Source: Gigaspora margarita | Lineage: Eukaryota > Glomeromycota > Glomeromycetes > Diversisporales > Gigasporaceae | Direction: 5' to 3' | NCBI GenBank assembly: GCA_009809945.1 | Contig: WTPW01000436.1 | Span: 52,729 to 116,728 of the forward strand | Length of the DNA stretch: 64,000 nucleotides | Shown: piece by piece, positions 11,830 to 22,507 of the stretch | Numbering within the stretch: the stretch's first letter is position 1 | How the letters are laid out: each line of letters begins with the position of its first letter | Notes under the pieces: generated by a model | The model's input: only the letters and a program-made list of their open reading frames with translations | Database searches by the model: none | Told to the model about the DNA's origin: nothing | Position numbers and translations under genes: made by a program

Positions 11830-12520
11830 TATATTTAAAAATTCCATGTGGCAAAACTGGACAAATCCCAATCCCAAATCCAAAATTCCAACCCATCCCA
11901 AATCCCAAACCCATCCCAAATCCCAAACCTATATCCCAAATCCCAAATCCCAAATTTAAAATTTAAAATTTAAAATTTAAAATTTAAAATTTAAAATTTT
12001 AATATATTTATTTTATATAAACAAAATAAATACATATCATATTTATTTTGAGTAGCATAAGCTATGGGCCAGGTTGCACATGCATGGTTCGAATTGGCAT
12101 TAGAGTTGTGGGCATGGGAAAATTTTTGGGCATGCCTTTCCTATTGTGCCGCACAATAGGAAGGGCATGCTCAAAAATTTTTCCATGCCCACAACCCTAA
12201 TGCTAATTCGAACCATGTATGTGCAACCTGGCCCATAGCTTATGCTACTCAAAATAAATATGTATTTAATAATTAAAAATTTTGTTTATATAAAATAAAT
12301 ATATATTTAATAATACAGTTTGTAATTAGAATTTAGATTAAAATTTTAAATTTTAAATTTTAAATTTGGGATTTGGGATTGGGATTTGGGATTTTGCCAA
12401 GGTTTGGGATTTAACCAAGGTTTGGGATTATGACAACTTAAATGGGATTTTTCCAGTTTTGGATTTGGGTTTATCCAATTGGGATTTGGGTTGGGTGGGA
12501 TTTTGAAGATTTTTAGTTTT
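11830..12520. mobile_element. Giant palindromic element with GGGATTT and TTTAAAA repeat arms
   Basis: The centre is at 12150 (CTATTGTGC-C-GCACAATAG). Arms of more than 110 bp on each side are nearly complementary, for example GCATAAGCTATGGGCCAGG near 12056 and its complement near 12225. Outside them lie inverted arrays of TTTAAAA (11954-12000; 12337-12368) and of GGGATTT-type repeats (11862-11955 and 12363-12500). No gene; the reading frames inside are made of the repeats. Probably a non-autonomous inverted-repeat element; class unknown. Confidence 0.75.
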
Positions 12521-12617
12521 GCCAACAAGTTTAATATTACTCCATAAATCTATAGTATAATTGAGCAAATTAGGATCTTTGATTTTTTTTCTAAACATGT
12601 TTGTAATATTGTACTTA

Positions 12618-12868
12618 GGCGAGACCAACTGGATTCGGTGTTTTACATCACCCCCCAGCGCTCCCCCCTCTCCCATAGTAAAAAAAATTTAGGTAAATAT
12701 ACATAGGGATACGGGATATTTCGGAAAAATTTTATACAGTCACGGAGCAATTCGGGAAAAAATTTTTTGAAAAATTTTTTTTAAAATTTAACTATGTGAA
12801 CCACCCACTCTCCCCCTCCCGGAGGGGAGGGGGGGTAATGTAAAGCACAGAATCCAGTTGATCTCGCC
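12618..12868. mobile_element. Tourist-type (PIF/Harbinger) MITE, copy 1
   Basis: Terminal inverted repeats of about 40 bp start GGCGAGACCAACTGGATTC and end GAATCCAGTTGATCTCGCC. TTA flanks both sides (12615-12617 and 12869-12871), the 3-bp TWA duplication of PIF/Harbinger elements. C-rich blocks follow the ends. The interior matches the copy at 52818-53076 in reverse. Confidence 0.85.
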
Positions 12869-12871
12869 TTA

Positions 12872-13913
12872 CATGCGCAGCAATTTATCAAGATCCTTTG
12901 GCCTGTGATTTTCCACGAATACCTAATTTAAATTTATTAATAAGGTATATTTTAGAATTTTCAAATTTATAATAATGCCAAGTTATAATTTCGTTAAAGT
13001 TTCCTTACGAAGCTTAAGCGTGGTGGGGAGGGGGGTCAATTTAGACAACATGTTAAAATTGCAAAAAATAATCACATTATTTTTTGGTTGGCTTATAAAT
13101 ACGTGACTTACTGGAATCCTAAGCCGCAATGAACGTTCTGATTGGCCTGTTTAATTTTAGAGGGGAGCTCTTGGAGCCGGGGGAGGACGTTAAACGAAAT
13201 TAATGAAATTATAATTTCGAACAGCCAAATTAAAAAATCAAAAAAAAAAAAATACTTAGGATCTAAGAGATTTGCAATTGCCATTGCGAGGCGAAACACA
13301 AAGCCAAGCCGTTTGTGAATTAAATTAAAATCTTTAATTTAAAATCCAATTCTAAGTTCGAACAAATATATAAGGATAACAAAAAGTATTAAGCAAGAAA
13401 CTATTTTTATAGTTACAGATTTAAAATAACCTGATGCATGACAAAAGTCATGCTAAGGTTATTATCGCGAGGGTTTTCACATGCAACAAAGTCCCAAGGC
13501 TGTGATTATAAAATTGTATTTATAGCAATTAGGGAACAAATAAGATATAAAGGGTTAGAAGAAAATTGTGATACGATAAATGCTTTTTCTTCGCTGCCTG
13601 ACTTTGGTCTGGATCTTTTGTAGGGATCCCACCCGGTCCCTCCCACAAAAAAAAAAAAGATAATAAATGAAATAAAATAAAAAGAAAATAAATGAATAGA
13701 AGGTAAGTATAAATTGAGAATTTTAGATGTTCTAAGACTTGTTTTGCAATTTATATAAGATTCTAATACTGTTAACTGAGTAAATAAAGAATGAAATAAG
13801 GTACAAGAAAGACAGAAAATTGCAGGTATGTATAGTAATTAGAATGCATTGTACCAATCCATGGAAACATACTTGCTATAAAAAAAAATAAAAATAAAAT
13901 AAAAATGAAATTA
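12872..13913. other. Gene-free region leading into the minisatellite
   Basis: A 61-codon frame at 13438-13623 and a poly(A) stretch at 13239 are not convincing genes. From 13640 the sequence becomes A/G-rich, the spacer type of the following array. Confidence 0.45.
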
Positions 13914-14852
13914 TGAGATGCTCAGGAACATGCTTGCTGACTAAAGGCGGTTTTGCTTAGCAACTTGCTCCATGACACTCAACTGATTTTAGTAGTAATG
14001 TAATGTGAGGTAAAGAATAGAAAGAAAGAAATAGAAAGAAAGAAAGAAAGAAAATAAAAAAAATAAAAATAAAAAAGAGAGAGAGAAGAAAAGGAGATAT
14101 AAAACAGTAGGAATAAAAGTAAAATAAAAAGGAAAAATAAAAATATGAATAAAAGTAAGATAAAAAGGAAAAATAAAAATATGGGATGCTCAGGAACATG
14201 CTTGCTGATTATATGTAGTTTTGCTCAGCAATTTGTTCCATAATGCAACTGATGTTAGTAGTATTATAATAGGAAGAGATAAAGAACATGCTTGCTGACT
14301 ATGAGTGGTCTTGCTCATCAACTTGCTCCATGATGCTTACCTTATGTTGGTAGTATTGTAATGTGAGAGTAAAAAGAGAGAGAGAGAGAGAGAAAATAAA
14401 TAAAAAAGAGTAAGAGATGTAAAGCACTTGTAAAGCAGTAGAAATAAAAGTGAGATAAAAAGAAAGATAAAAATGTGAGTTGCTTAGGGACATGCTTGCT
14501 GACTATGGGTGGTCTTGCTTAGCAACTTGCTCCACAACATTCAACTGATGTTAGTAGTATTGTAATATAGAAAAAAGGACATGCTTGCTGACTATAGGTG
14601 GTCTTGCTCAGTAACTTGTTCCACAATACTCAACCAATATTAGTAGTATTGTAAGGTGGAAGTAAAAAGATAAAGAGGAAAAGAAAGGAAAAAAAAAAAA
14701 GAGAGAGAGATGTAAAACAGTAAAAATTAAAGTGAAATGAAAAAGAAAGATAAAAATATGAGATGCTCGGGGACGTGCTTGCTGACTATAGTTGGTCTTG
14801 CTCTGCAACTTGCTCCACTACGCCCAACTAATGTTAGCAGTATTGTAATATA
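13914..14852 (+). repeat. Six-unit minisatellite with purine-rich spacers
   Basis: A core of about 82-95 bp (landmarks CATGCTTGCTGACTATAGG, CAACTTGCTCCA, TTAGTAGTATTGTAAT) begins near 13914, 14180, 14284, 14474, 14579 and 14757. The spacers are GAAA/GAGA-rich and vary from about 10 bp to 170 bp. Frames of up to 80 codons within are repeat artefacts. Confidence 0.9.
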
Positions 14853-15079
14853 GAAAAAATGTTGTATACATGATGGCATATTATACATGTGCTTGATTTC
14901 CCATGTGACCATTACGCAATACTTTGTGTGTGCATATTGAGTTGTATTTAGAAGTTTATACAACTAAAAATATATAGGCACCTAGAGCCGTAGCGCGGCA
15001 CTATTCTCATGGTGTATATTCATTAACTCAATAAATTGATCCGAGAGAGAATAATAGTAATTGTCATAACGATAACTGA

Positions 15080-15335
15080 TCCCACGGTTTTTAGATATTG
15101 CAAACCAAGTGCAATTGAATTTTTTGTGAACAAATACCTTTAAGAGTTAAAATTCATTTACACACTTATGCTTACCAAACAAACAATTAAACACTCACAG
15201 TACATGATTCGATATGTTCGTATCAATACTCTCGCAGTCTGTAATAATTTAAATAATTTCCTTCATTTCCTCATCACATGAACAAAATGATTGGTACAGG
15301 ACACTCGTGACGGACGATAATTTTATTATAAGAGG
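15080..15335 (+). repeat. Dispersed repeat, copy 2 of 2
   Basis: Partner of 6555-6795 with shared blocks in the same order. It ends GATAATTTTATTATAAGAGG and keeps several CpG dinucleotides lost in copy 1. Confidence 0.65.
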
Positions 15336-15369
15336 GAAAAGGGAAAGCCGCTCGTTTTATAATGCCTTT

Positions 15370-16318
15370 GGATTGGAGTATCGTTCAGATACTTCACCAA
15401 CACCACAAATTCCGAGAATTCGATTTACTCACGTCATCAGTTAGATCCAAAGAAACTTCGTCTCCAAAGTTTCAATATGCCTATACACCTGCGACATAAC
15501 CATACGAACACAAAAGATTAGACATCGTACCATTTTAACTACCTTCGGCGACGTTTGCAACATTACTTTTATCTTCATTTACATCACCTACTTTAGGTTT
15601 CGCCGTTTCAAGATCCTTATTCAGATCATTTTCTATTATTCCATCAAATTTATCGACAGATTCAATGCTGTGGGTCACTTAAAAATCTGGTTCAGGTGAG
15701 TTTTCAAAATTTTCATCGTTCATTTCGCAAATTTATCATTTACCGAACTAACCATGCACTCTTTATTTTATTTTTATCAATTTTCTCTTTAACAACCTCC
15801 ATTTTACACGTCATTATTGCACCACTTCGTTCAATGCTTTCAATACCTTTATTGATTCGTTCAACGCACATTATCCTGACATTATCCTCAACATTCATCT
15901 GGTCTTCAACTCGCTTTCAGTTACAATGTCCAACCATATACGCTCCATCTGCCTTACTCAGTTTTGCTAATATTTGAATGTTTTCTTTTCATCTTTATCA
16001 CATTCGCTCTTTCGAATGTTTTCTTTTAATCTTTATTACATTCGCTCTTTCGAATGTTTCCTTGTCAAGATCTTCAGGTATGTCTTTGATTTTCGTTGTT
16101 TCCTTCATATTCTGATTACCTTGACCATTTGCACTAACGTCCTTTATTCCCTTTACTATCGATTTATATTTAATTTTCTCATTACACCTTTGATTAACCT
16201 TCTTGTATCCTTTGTCCTTTATATTCTCAAATTTCATGAACCTTACGTTGATTACTTCCGGATTTCTGCACATATATTTTCCAAACTCATCCCAATACCA
16301 AATCTTTGAAACGAGCAA
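15370..16318 (-). pseudogene. Decayed unidentified gene, lysine/glutamate-rich
   Basis: On the minus strand, 16318-15998 encodes 106 residues including YMCRNPEVINVRFMKFENI and DIPEDLDKETFERANVIK. Coding-like text continues in other frames: LSKADGAYMVGHC near 15950, DNVRIMCVERINKGIESIE near 15880, and HSIESVDKFDGIIENDLNKD near 15660. A 38-bp tandem duplication (15976-16051) shifts the frame. Strongly charged and CpG-richer than its flanks, it looks like a former host gene or a gene whose introns I cannot place. No domain recognised. Confidence 0.4.
15976..16051. repeat. 38-bp tandem duplication
   Basis: GAATGTTTTCTTTTCATCTT...CATTCGCTCTTTC is followed at once by a second copy with two base differences. 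38 bp is not a multiple of three, so the copy disrupts the minus-strand frame. Confidence 0.85.
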
Positions 16319-18002
16319 TTACCTTTTACACATCTGTTATTGCGTAATGACTACATTGCTATATGTAAAGCTGGATATGATTCAAATGGACAAGACTAGT
16401 TACACTCGGGTACGTGTTTAATATGTGAATCATATTTTTTGTTGTGAAAAATTACTTGTTATATTGGGATAGGCGTTAATTCAGGACATGCATAGGCATT
16501 AATTTGAGATTACATATGCTATTTTGGAGGGATTCGATTTTCAAAATAACGCTCGTGAGCGTTATTTCGCGCTTATTTAGTATGCGTAAAATCGGGATAT
16601 CTACAACATAAACACGGGTTTAGAAATGAATTTAATCTATTCGTTATGGGTTTCGTGCCGTAAAGTCTACAAATGATTCTTTGAAACAGCGATAAATCTA
16701 ATAAATTTTGCACTGTCATATAAATTAGTCATATGAAAAAGCATGCTTAAAAGGTATACTTAAGCACCCAATAGGCGATTTGAAAAAGGAAACTTTTAAT
16801 TCAACATTTAACTAGATTATTCGAACAAGTCGGACAAATTGGAATTAAAATTGCGTCCGTCAAATAACAGGTCATGAGATACCGAATCTATAGTATTAGT
16901 AACAAATTGTAGTTTTCTACGCTCAATTTACTTTAGAATGATAGGGTTATTCGTTTTACAATATTATGTGCACCATGTACATGCTGCCAATGAATTCAAA
17001 AAAAGGAAATTTGGCAATGATGATTATTGTCATTGTTAAGATTTCCTTATTTGAATGTATTTTTAATATAGCGTTCATAATTCTGTGTAAGTCTTGCATG
17101 TGAAATTTAAAATCGTCTTTATCTATGATGCAGATTAGTGTCTAGCTACGATAATAATAAATGAAGAAAATAAATGTAGTAATAAGACTATTACAACTAA
17201 GGAACAAGAAAAATACAAGAGATCGGAATATACACAATTAAAAAACTCCGAATCAAATTCCGAAATTTGTTCATGAATAAAAAAAGATCCATCTCAAAAT
17301 TTGTGGATTGTTCTAAATAAATTATAAAAAAGACCTCTAAGAGTTATTACTTTACTATAGTTGAATACTATATAGAGATCTGTCTGTGACTTCAATCGGA
17401 ACAATACGTAAATAATCCATCAAGGATAGTATGTTTACATTCTTAGCATTCTTAGATAGTCAGTCATTCATGAAATAATATTTGAGATTTTTTCATTAAA
17501 TCGATTAAATCAGGAACTCTTCTATAAAAACAATGATTTCTGATTCGCATTAAAAAAATCGTACCTTTTTTTTTCACGGAATTCTTCTTTATAAATATTC
17601 CGTGATTACTCTGAATGCATGCTTTTCCAAATTAATCTTTGAAAATTCACAAAGTTCATAATATTTATATTTTTATATCATTTATTTGAGTTTTTATGGA
17701 AATTTTGTGATTATCATAATGCAGATGTGTGTGCATTGGTATAAAGTACTTACCAACATATTAGCAATTTGACCCTTTATGAAATTCTATCTATATTTAT
17801 GTATATAGTGAAATCACAATTTAGGATTGAGAATAAAATAATGTTCATCGTCAACATCATAACAGATAGTATAAAATGTAATTATAAATATATTGGCGCT
17901 ATTAAATAGAAAAGGGAAATTTATATTTAGATGTGATCAAATCATTCAAAATCACCTTTTTGAAGATCATGTACATCACCGATAAAATTTTTTATTTTAA
18001 CA
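16319..18002. other. Gene-free stretch
   Basis: No supported gene. A small hairpin AATAACGCTC-GT-GAGCGTTATT lies near 16552-16573. Confidence 0.5.
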
Positions 18003-18232
18003 AAAAAGATCTCTACCCTCATTTTAAAAAATATTGATTTTCACATTCATTTATAAGCAATGTCATAATGAAAATTAGAAAAATTCACATTGGTGCAGAT
18101 TCATTTTATAATAAACTAAAAAGATCTCTACCCTCATTTTAAAAAAGATTGATTTTCACATTCATTTATAAGCAATGTCATAATGAAAATTAGAAAAATT
18201 CACATTGGTGCAGATTCATTTTATAATAAACT
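18003..18232 (+). repeat. Tandem duplication of a 115-bp unit
   Basis: Units 18003-18117 and 18118-18232 appear to differ at a single base (AAATATTG versus AAAGATTG). Each begins AAAAAGATCTCTACCCTC and ends CATTTTATAATAAACT. Such identity implies a recent event. GTAAGT follows the second unit directly (18233). Confidence 0.9.
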
Positions 18233-18606
18233 GTAAGTATTTAAAATTTCATTAATATCATTGTTATATTTCCTAATCTTCCTGCTCTGGACAACAGATT
18301 GGCCGGTTACCATTAATGAGAAGGCTGTAGTAGTTTCAAAAGCAGTACAATATTTTGAATATCAAGGTATTATCTCGGCAAAATTGTTAAAATTACACCG
18401 GGTGGCTTTATTTTTTTTATGATAGTGATTAATAACCTTGTCTTTATATTAGAGTTGGTAGCACAGTACCGCTTGAATCAAGAACATGGAATGCATTTTG
18501 AATCAATCTTACAGTATCTGAGAATTATTAGTGATAAATTTCATATTTCGGGCTCGCAGTTAAATTTTCGGCTAACATCACTTTCTGGGACTCATTGGGG
18601 GATTTA
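18170..18606 (+). pseudogene. Possible small gene or gene remnant
   Basis: From ATG near 18182 the frame reads MKIRKIHIGADSFYNKL, followed by GTAAGT at 18233. After an AG near 18297 a second open piece reads DWPVTINEKAVVVSKAVQYF and onwards to about 18420. A third (18450-18556) reads QYRLNQEHGMHFESILQYLR. The last runs into a dispersed repeat at 18553. These may be exons of a small gene truncated by the repeat, or chance frames. No family recognised. Confidence 0.25.
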
Positions 18607-18745
18607 AACCGAACAAATAAAAATGATTACATTATTTTTAAAATATCATATCTGTTATGACGAATTAATTTCCAGTTAAAATTTAGTCTAAAGATCCTAG
18701 TTGACTTGCTCGAAGTTAATTAGCTAGTTAACATAAAATATTTTT
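18553..18745 (+). repeat. Dispersed repeat shared with 24570-24750
   Basis: Shared blocks: AGTTAA, TAACATCACTTTC, GGACTC, ACGAACAAATAAAA and TAGTTGA-TTGCT. The end of the second copy (GGCCATTCAAAGTTAA) is echoed inverted at 19034-19052 (TTAACTTCGAATGACC), suggesting an element about 0.5 kb long. Confidence 0.6.
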
Positions 18746-18925
18746 GGCTTACGGTAATGAGCGAGAGAATTTTAACTAACAAATTTTGTTTTGTAAATTA
18801 AGTTCATTATTCGATATAAATTATGTGATTATTGAGAATTACCAGGCATTTTGATTGGTTTAATTTTTGGGGGACAGAAGCAGTTGACTGAGAGAGGGAA
18901 TGACGTTAACTGAAGATTCAATAAA

Positions 18926-19030
18926 GTTGGGCACCGAAACCTTAAATTCTAGTTTAGGTTAGAGGTCGAAACCCTAAACTATAGCCTAAACTCTAACCTA
19001 AACTTGTAGTTTAGGGTTTCGGCGCCCAAC
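18926..19030. mobile_element. Small hairpin MITE with telomere-like arms
   Basis: GTTGGGCACCGAAACCTTAA at the left is answered by a right arm ending GGTTTCGGCGCCCAAC. The arms are about 38 bp around a loop of about 25 bp. Arms and loop carry CCCTAAAC and CTAACCTAAAC runs. No target duplication found. Confidence 0.7.
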
Positions 19031-19379
19031 TCTAAGATTTAACTTCGAATGACCTTAGAATTCTTATATAGAAATGTTTTTAAATACTTAATTGTTGGTA
19101 TTAGAGTGTACATTGTTAAAATTATTTTACCTATTTTTGAATTAACAATATTTTCAACTTTACAAAATTTTTTAACGCTAATATTTGTAAGGAATAATAA
19201 TAATAATTATAATGTTATGCAATAATTAATCCTATGCGATGAAATAGGCAATATGATTGAACTGACTAAATAATATAAGATTTTATGATCCTTAAAATTT
19301 TCTTCTTGGATAAGTGTATCTGTTTTAGAATAAAAATTTTTAATAAGTCAAATCGAGTATATTTGGTCAAAGTTAGTTA

Positions 19380-19724
19380 AAGTCAAACCTCCCTAAGTGT
19401 ACCCTCTATAAGTGCACACCCTTTTAAATGCACGCTCTAGCTTGTTCCAAACTTGCATAATAGTTTGCAGCCCGGATCTATACATGTATTCTCCATAAGT
19501 GAACATTCATGACTAATAAAAAAAATTTGATCAAGTAAATTATGAATAATAGGAAATTCTCGGAAATCCAATCATTGTATCACCATAAAATACGATTGGT
19601 ACCATACTAAATTTACTAAATAAATCATAAAGTTTCGTAAAATACTGATTCTATAAATGCACGCCCTCTTTAAATGTACATTTACCCTCGGTCCCAAGCA
19701 CGTAGACTTAGAGAGGTTTGACTG
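19380..19724. mobile_element. pogo/mariner-type MITE with TA duplication
   Basis: The left end AAGTCAAACCTCCCTAAGTG is answered by a right end complementary to CAGTCAAACCTCTCTAAGTC. TA flanks both ends (19378-19379, 19725-19726). The interior has GTGCACAC/ATGCACGC-type direct repeats. No coding capacity. Confidence 0.7.
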
Positions 19725-20141
19725 TAATTTTATAGGTTGTATATTATTCAAATTAAAAAGCTACGTTCTATAAAGATCTGTTATTGATTTACTCTTCAAT
19801 TAACCATTACACTCCATTTCACTTGTTCACCAAGTTTATTACATATAGCTGATAGACTATGATATGCGGGCACATTTTTTAGTCGTCTCTAATTTAAACA
19901 ATGAGTACGTACCAAGTCTGGTAATTAAAACTATCGATAGTATACGTACGTACGTACTCATATATAATTTTATGCATGGTGCTCAAATTATCGATTGCAA
20001 TAAGATCAAAATTCATTGACATAAATAATTTAAGAGATTTTCGAATTTGGCAATTCAAAAGTCACACATACGAAAACTGAATTCCTAACCATACCTACAT
20101 ATATATATCGAGATAATATAGTTTATGTATGACACTGCATA
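19725..20141. other. Gene-free stretch
   Basis: Nothing but AT-rich DNA and a GTAC tandem (about 19945-19960) is seen. Confidence 0.5.
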
Positions 20142-20510
20142 TTATTGTATGGCAATGTTGTTACTGCCATACCAAAATTTTGATCGTATTTGTACGGTTG
20201 AGTTTTAAAATTCTTATTAGACAGAGCCGATATTATAATCAGCTCTGTCTAACAATAATTTTAAAATTCAACCGTACAAATACGTATGATCAAAATTTTG
20301 GTGCGGCAGTACCGGACAATAATACCGTTATTGTATGGATGGATAAAATATCGACACAATGGTATAGATATATATCAGTGATCGAACCAAATACCTGTCA
20401 GAGATATATGGGCCGCATTGCGGCCCATATATCTCCGACAGATATTTGATCCGATAACTGATATACACCCATACTATCGTACCGATATTTTTTCATCCAC
20501 CATACAATAA
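20142..20510. mobile_element. Double-hairpin element with TTATTGTATGG ends
   Basis: The outer ends TTATTGTATGG (20142-20152) and CCATACAATAA (20500-20510) are exact inverted repeats. Inside are two hairpins. The first centres near 20234 (ACAGAGC/GCTCTGT, arms about 75 bp including AATTTTGATC and CGTACAAATACG). The second centres at 20418 (GATATATGGGCCGCA/TGCGGCCCATATATC, arms about 90 bp). No genes. It could extrude as a double cruciform. Confidence 0.8.
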
Positions 20511-21271
20511 CTTATAATTATTATACTGTATATTACTAGGCAAATATGTAGCATTATTGTTTCCATGATCATCTTAATAAGTATTACACAAACGCGTGAT
20601 ATGCATATTTTGTTAACTAAATTAAATTACCAAATTTGAACTTGCAGACGGATAAATAGTTTCAAAAATACGTTCTGATATAATATTCATAATGATATGT
20701 TTATGCAGATTTAGTCGAACGCAGGAAATTTAGGAAGAGGTGCATCAAAAAAAGGTCACTGTTTTTGGTTGAAATGCATTAAAAAAGTAATTTCGTATTA
20801 GTTGAGTATACTCTTAAGGGTCCTCCGCCACGCTCCGGATAATCAACTGCTCAATAATATTAGTACAAAGAAAACCGGAGAAATTTTTCCGTTATTATTA
20901 TATATTATCTGAGCGGTTTTAAACGAATTTTTAAAAATAAGTTAAATTATTACGTTTTATAATATTCATGACCATTTTTCAAAATTCTGATTATGTACCC
21001 ATTTTTTTTACGTAGTACACCTTGTATCAGATTTTAATTTGTCTATAAATCATTAAATATAACAAAGCTTTAAAATATTTCCATTTTTGTGACTTAAAAC
21101 GTTTGACTTGTATTTAATACAAAGTAATCTGGAATTTAAATAAATGCACGTATGTCTAAATAAATCTATTTCTTTCTTATATATTCTTTTTGGTAAATAA
21201 AAAAACATCATCTTTTTTTTTTATGAAAGCTAGAAATAAGGCATTTTTTTTATTACTCTACTCAAATGACT
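20511..21271. other. Gene-free stretch
   Basis: No supported gene or repeat; T-rich runs at 21003-21011 and 21213-21220. Confidence 0.5.
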
Positions 21272-21484
21272 TCAACCCCTTTTAATATTCCTTGATCGAT
21301 GAATGACATAATCTAATAATGCTTTACAGAAAAGGGTAATTGCTTCATTTGCATTAACTGCATAATTTTTTCCGCAATGACTAATTAAAGATTTATCAAA
21401 AGGATTATTAAAAATCCGAGCGTTACATCTAACCGCAACATTGCGATTTTTTTTGTAAACATGAGTTATATATCCGATACGTGT
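21272..21484 (-). CDS. Unidentified open frame, probably exon or gene remnant
   Basis: The minus strand is open for 70 codons without an ATG. It reads TRIGYITHVYKKNRNVAVRC, then ARIFNNPFDKSLISHCGK and NYAVNANEAITLFCKALLDY, ending NIKRG-stop. The composition is protein-like and unlike neighbouring random frames. Upstream, after one in-frame stop, MIGNHAPVHS continues in the same frame, so it is either a decayed gene or the last exon after the AG at about 21487. It lies head-to-head with the HMG gene, whose ATG is at 21683. Function unknown. Confidence 0.4.
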   Translation of the reverse strand, partial: TRIGYITHVYKKNRNVAVRCNARIFNNPFDKSLISHCGKNYAVNANEAITLFCKALLDYVIHRSRNIKRG

Positions 21485-21682
21485 TTAACTATGTACTGGC
21501 GCATGATTGCCAATCATAGAACACACTCTTTTTGTTCTAAAGGCATGCCCTATTAGGAATTTTAGTTATTCAACTATAGAAATAACTAAATTTATCACCT
21601 TTTAAAGGGTAAATAACTTATAAATAATCTTGATTTAAATTTTAAGGCAATCTTTTTTTTTTTATTCAATAGATATTATACA

Positions 21683-22507
21683 ATGCCAAAACATCGCAGA
21701 AACAAAACTAATAATATTACCTCCTCTCTTGAATCTATTTCAATTGTAAATAATTTTAAGCCATCGTTCCCTCCAAAAATTACAATCGAAGAATTAATTT
21801 CAAAATCACTTAGCAATGTAGATTCCAAATATAATAGAACACCTAATCCTTTCATCATTTATCGTAAAGTTTTTAATCGCGAAATATCAAAACTAAATAT
21901 CGATCTATCTTTAAAAGAGATCTCTTCAAAGGCTAGTGAAAGCTGGCATAAAGAATCAGAGCATGTTAAAAATGCCTATAGAAAGCTTGCTGAAGATGCA
22001 AAAATTCGATTTAAAAGTATAGCTCCTTTATTTGTCGTTTCAGATAATCAATATAATATAAACAATATAAATAAGGAAGATGTTAGTGGAGGCTTAAAAA
22101 TTCTTTATTTTGATCCAACTCATAATGACAAAGATAATAAAAAAGATATAGACAAAGAAGACATTAATGAACAATCGGTTTCTCTGTCCAATACAGATAT
22201 TGATACGATATTAGATGTCGATTCTTTTGATTTTGAACCCACTTCAATAATTGAAGAACAATCTATGTCATTTACTAGGGACTATAATACTTTAATGGTT
22301 GCGCCTAATGGAATATCAGATTTATCTTCTCATTCATTAATTCCTGAAAATGGAAATTATTATAATTTAGATCAATCTTTGTGGGATTCTCAAAATTATT
22401 TATATCGACATCCTTTAGTGCAGTCACTTATCGCACGAATACAATATTTGGAAAGGGAAAGACAACTATATTGTCATTTTAATGAAAATTATTGTGTAAA
22501 TAATTAG
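21683..22507 (+). CDS. MATA-type HMG-box protein
   Basis: A single exon encodes 274 residues. The HMG box spans about residues 51-118: RTPNPFIIYRKVFNREIS, LKEISSKASESWHKESEHVK and NAYRKLAEDAKIRFK. The R-x-PNPF-x-Y-R start and SWHKES-x-x-VK core are those of fungal mating-type (MATA) HMG domains, which bind and bend DNA. This family is strongly expanded in Rhizophagus, so a role in mating for this particular copy is unproven. The middle (about residues 130-200) is Asp/Asn/Ser-rich. The tail has HPLVQSLIARIQYLERER, a short predicted helix also common in these proteins. Start: first ATG after a T-rich leader. An AATAAA lies at about 22513. The gene looks intact. Confidence 0.9.
   Translation: MPKHRRNKTNNITSSLESISIVNNFKPSFPPKITIEELISKSLSNVDSKYNRTPNPFIIYRKVFNREISKLNIDLSLKEISSKASESWHKESEHVKNAYRKLAEDAKIRFKSIAPLFVVSDNQYNINNINKEDVSGGLKILYFDPTHNDKDNKKDIDKEDINEQSVSLSNTDIDTILDVDSFDFEPTSIIEEQSMSFTRDYNTLMVAPNGISDLSSHSLIPENGNYYNLDQSLWDSQNYLYRHPLVQSLIARIQYLERERQLYCHFNENYCVNN

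Noticed and set aside
11692-11966. Frames with GFGIGLG or NPKPIPNPK text on both strands, and a similar one at 12346-12528
   Set aside because: Produced by the GGGATTT-type repeat arms of the palindrome.
13914-14852. CRISPR array
   Set aside because: Units are too long, spacers are low-complexity purine runs, and the genome is eukaryotic.
13957-14963. Four minus-strand frames rich in Phe/Ser/Tyr
   Set aside because: They are translations of GAAA/GAGA spacers in the minisatellite.
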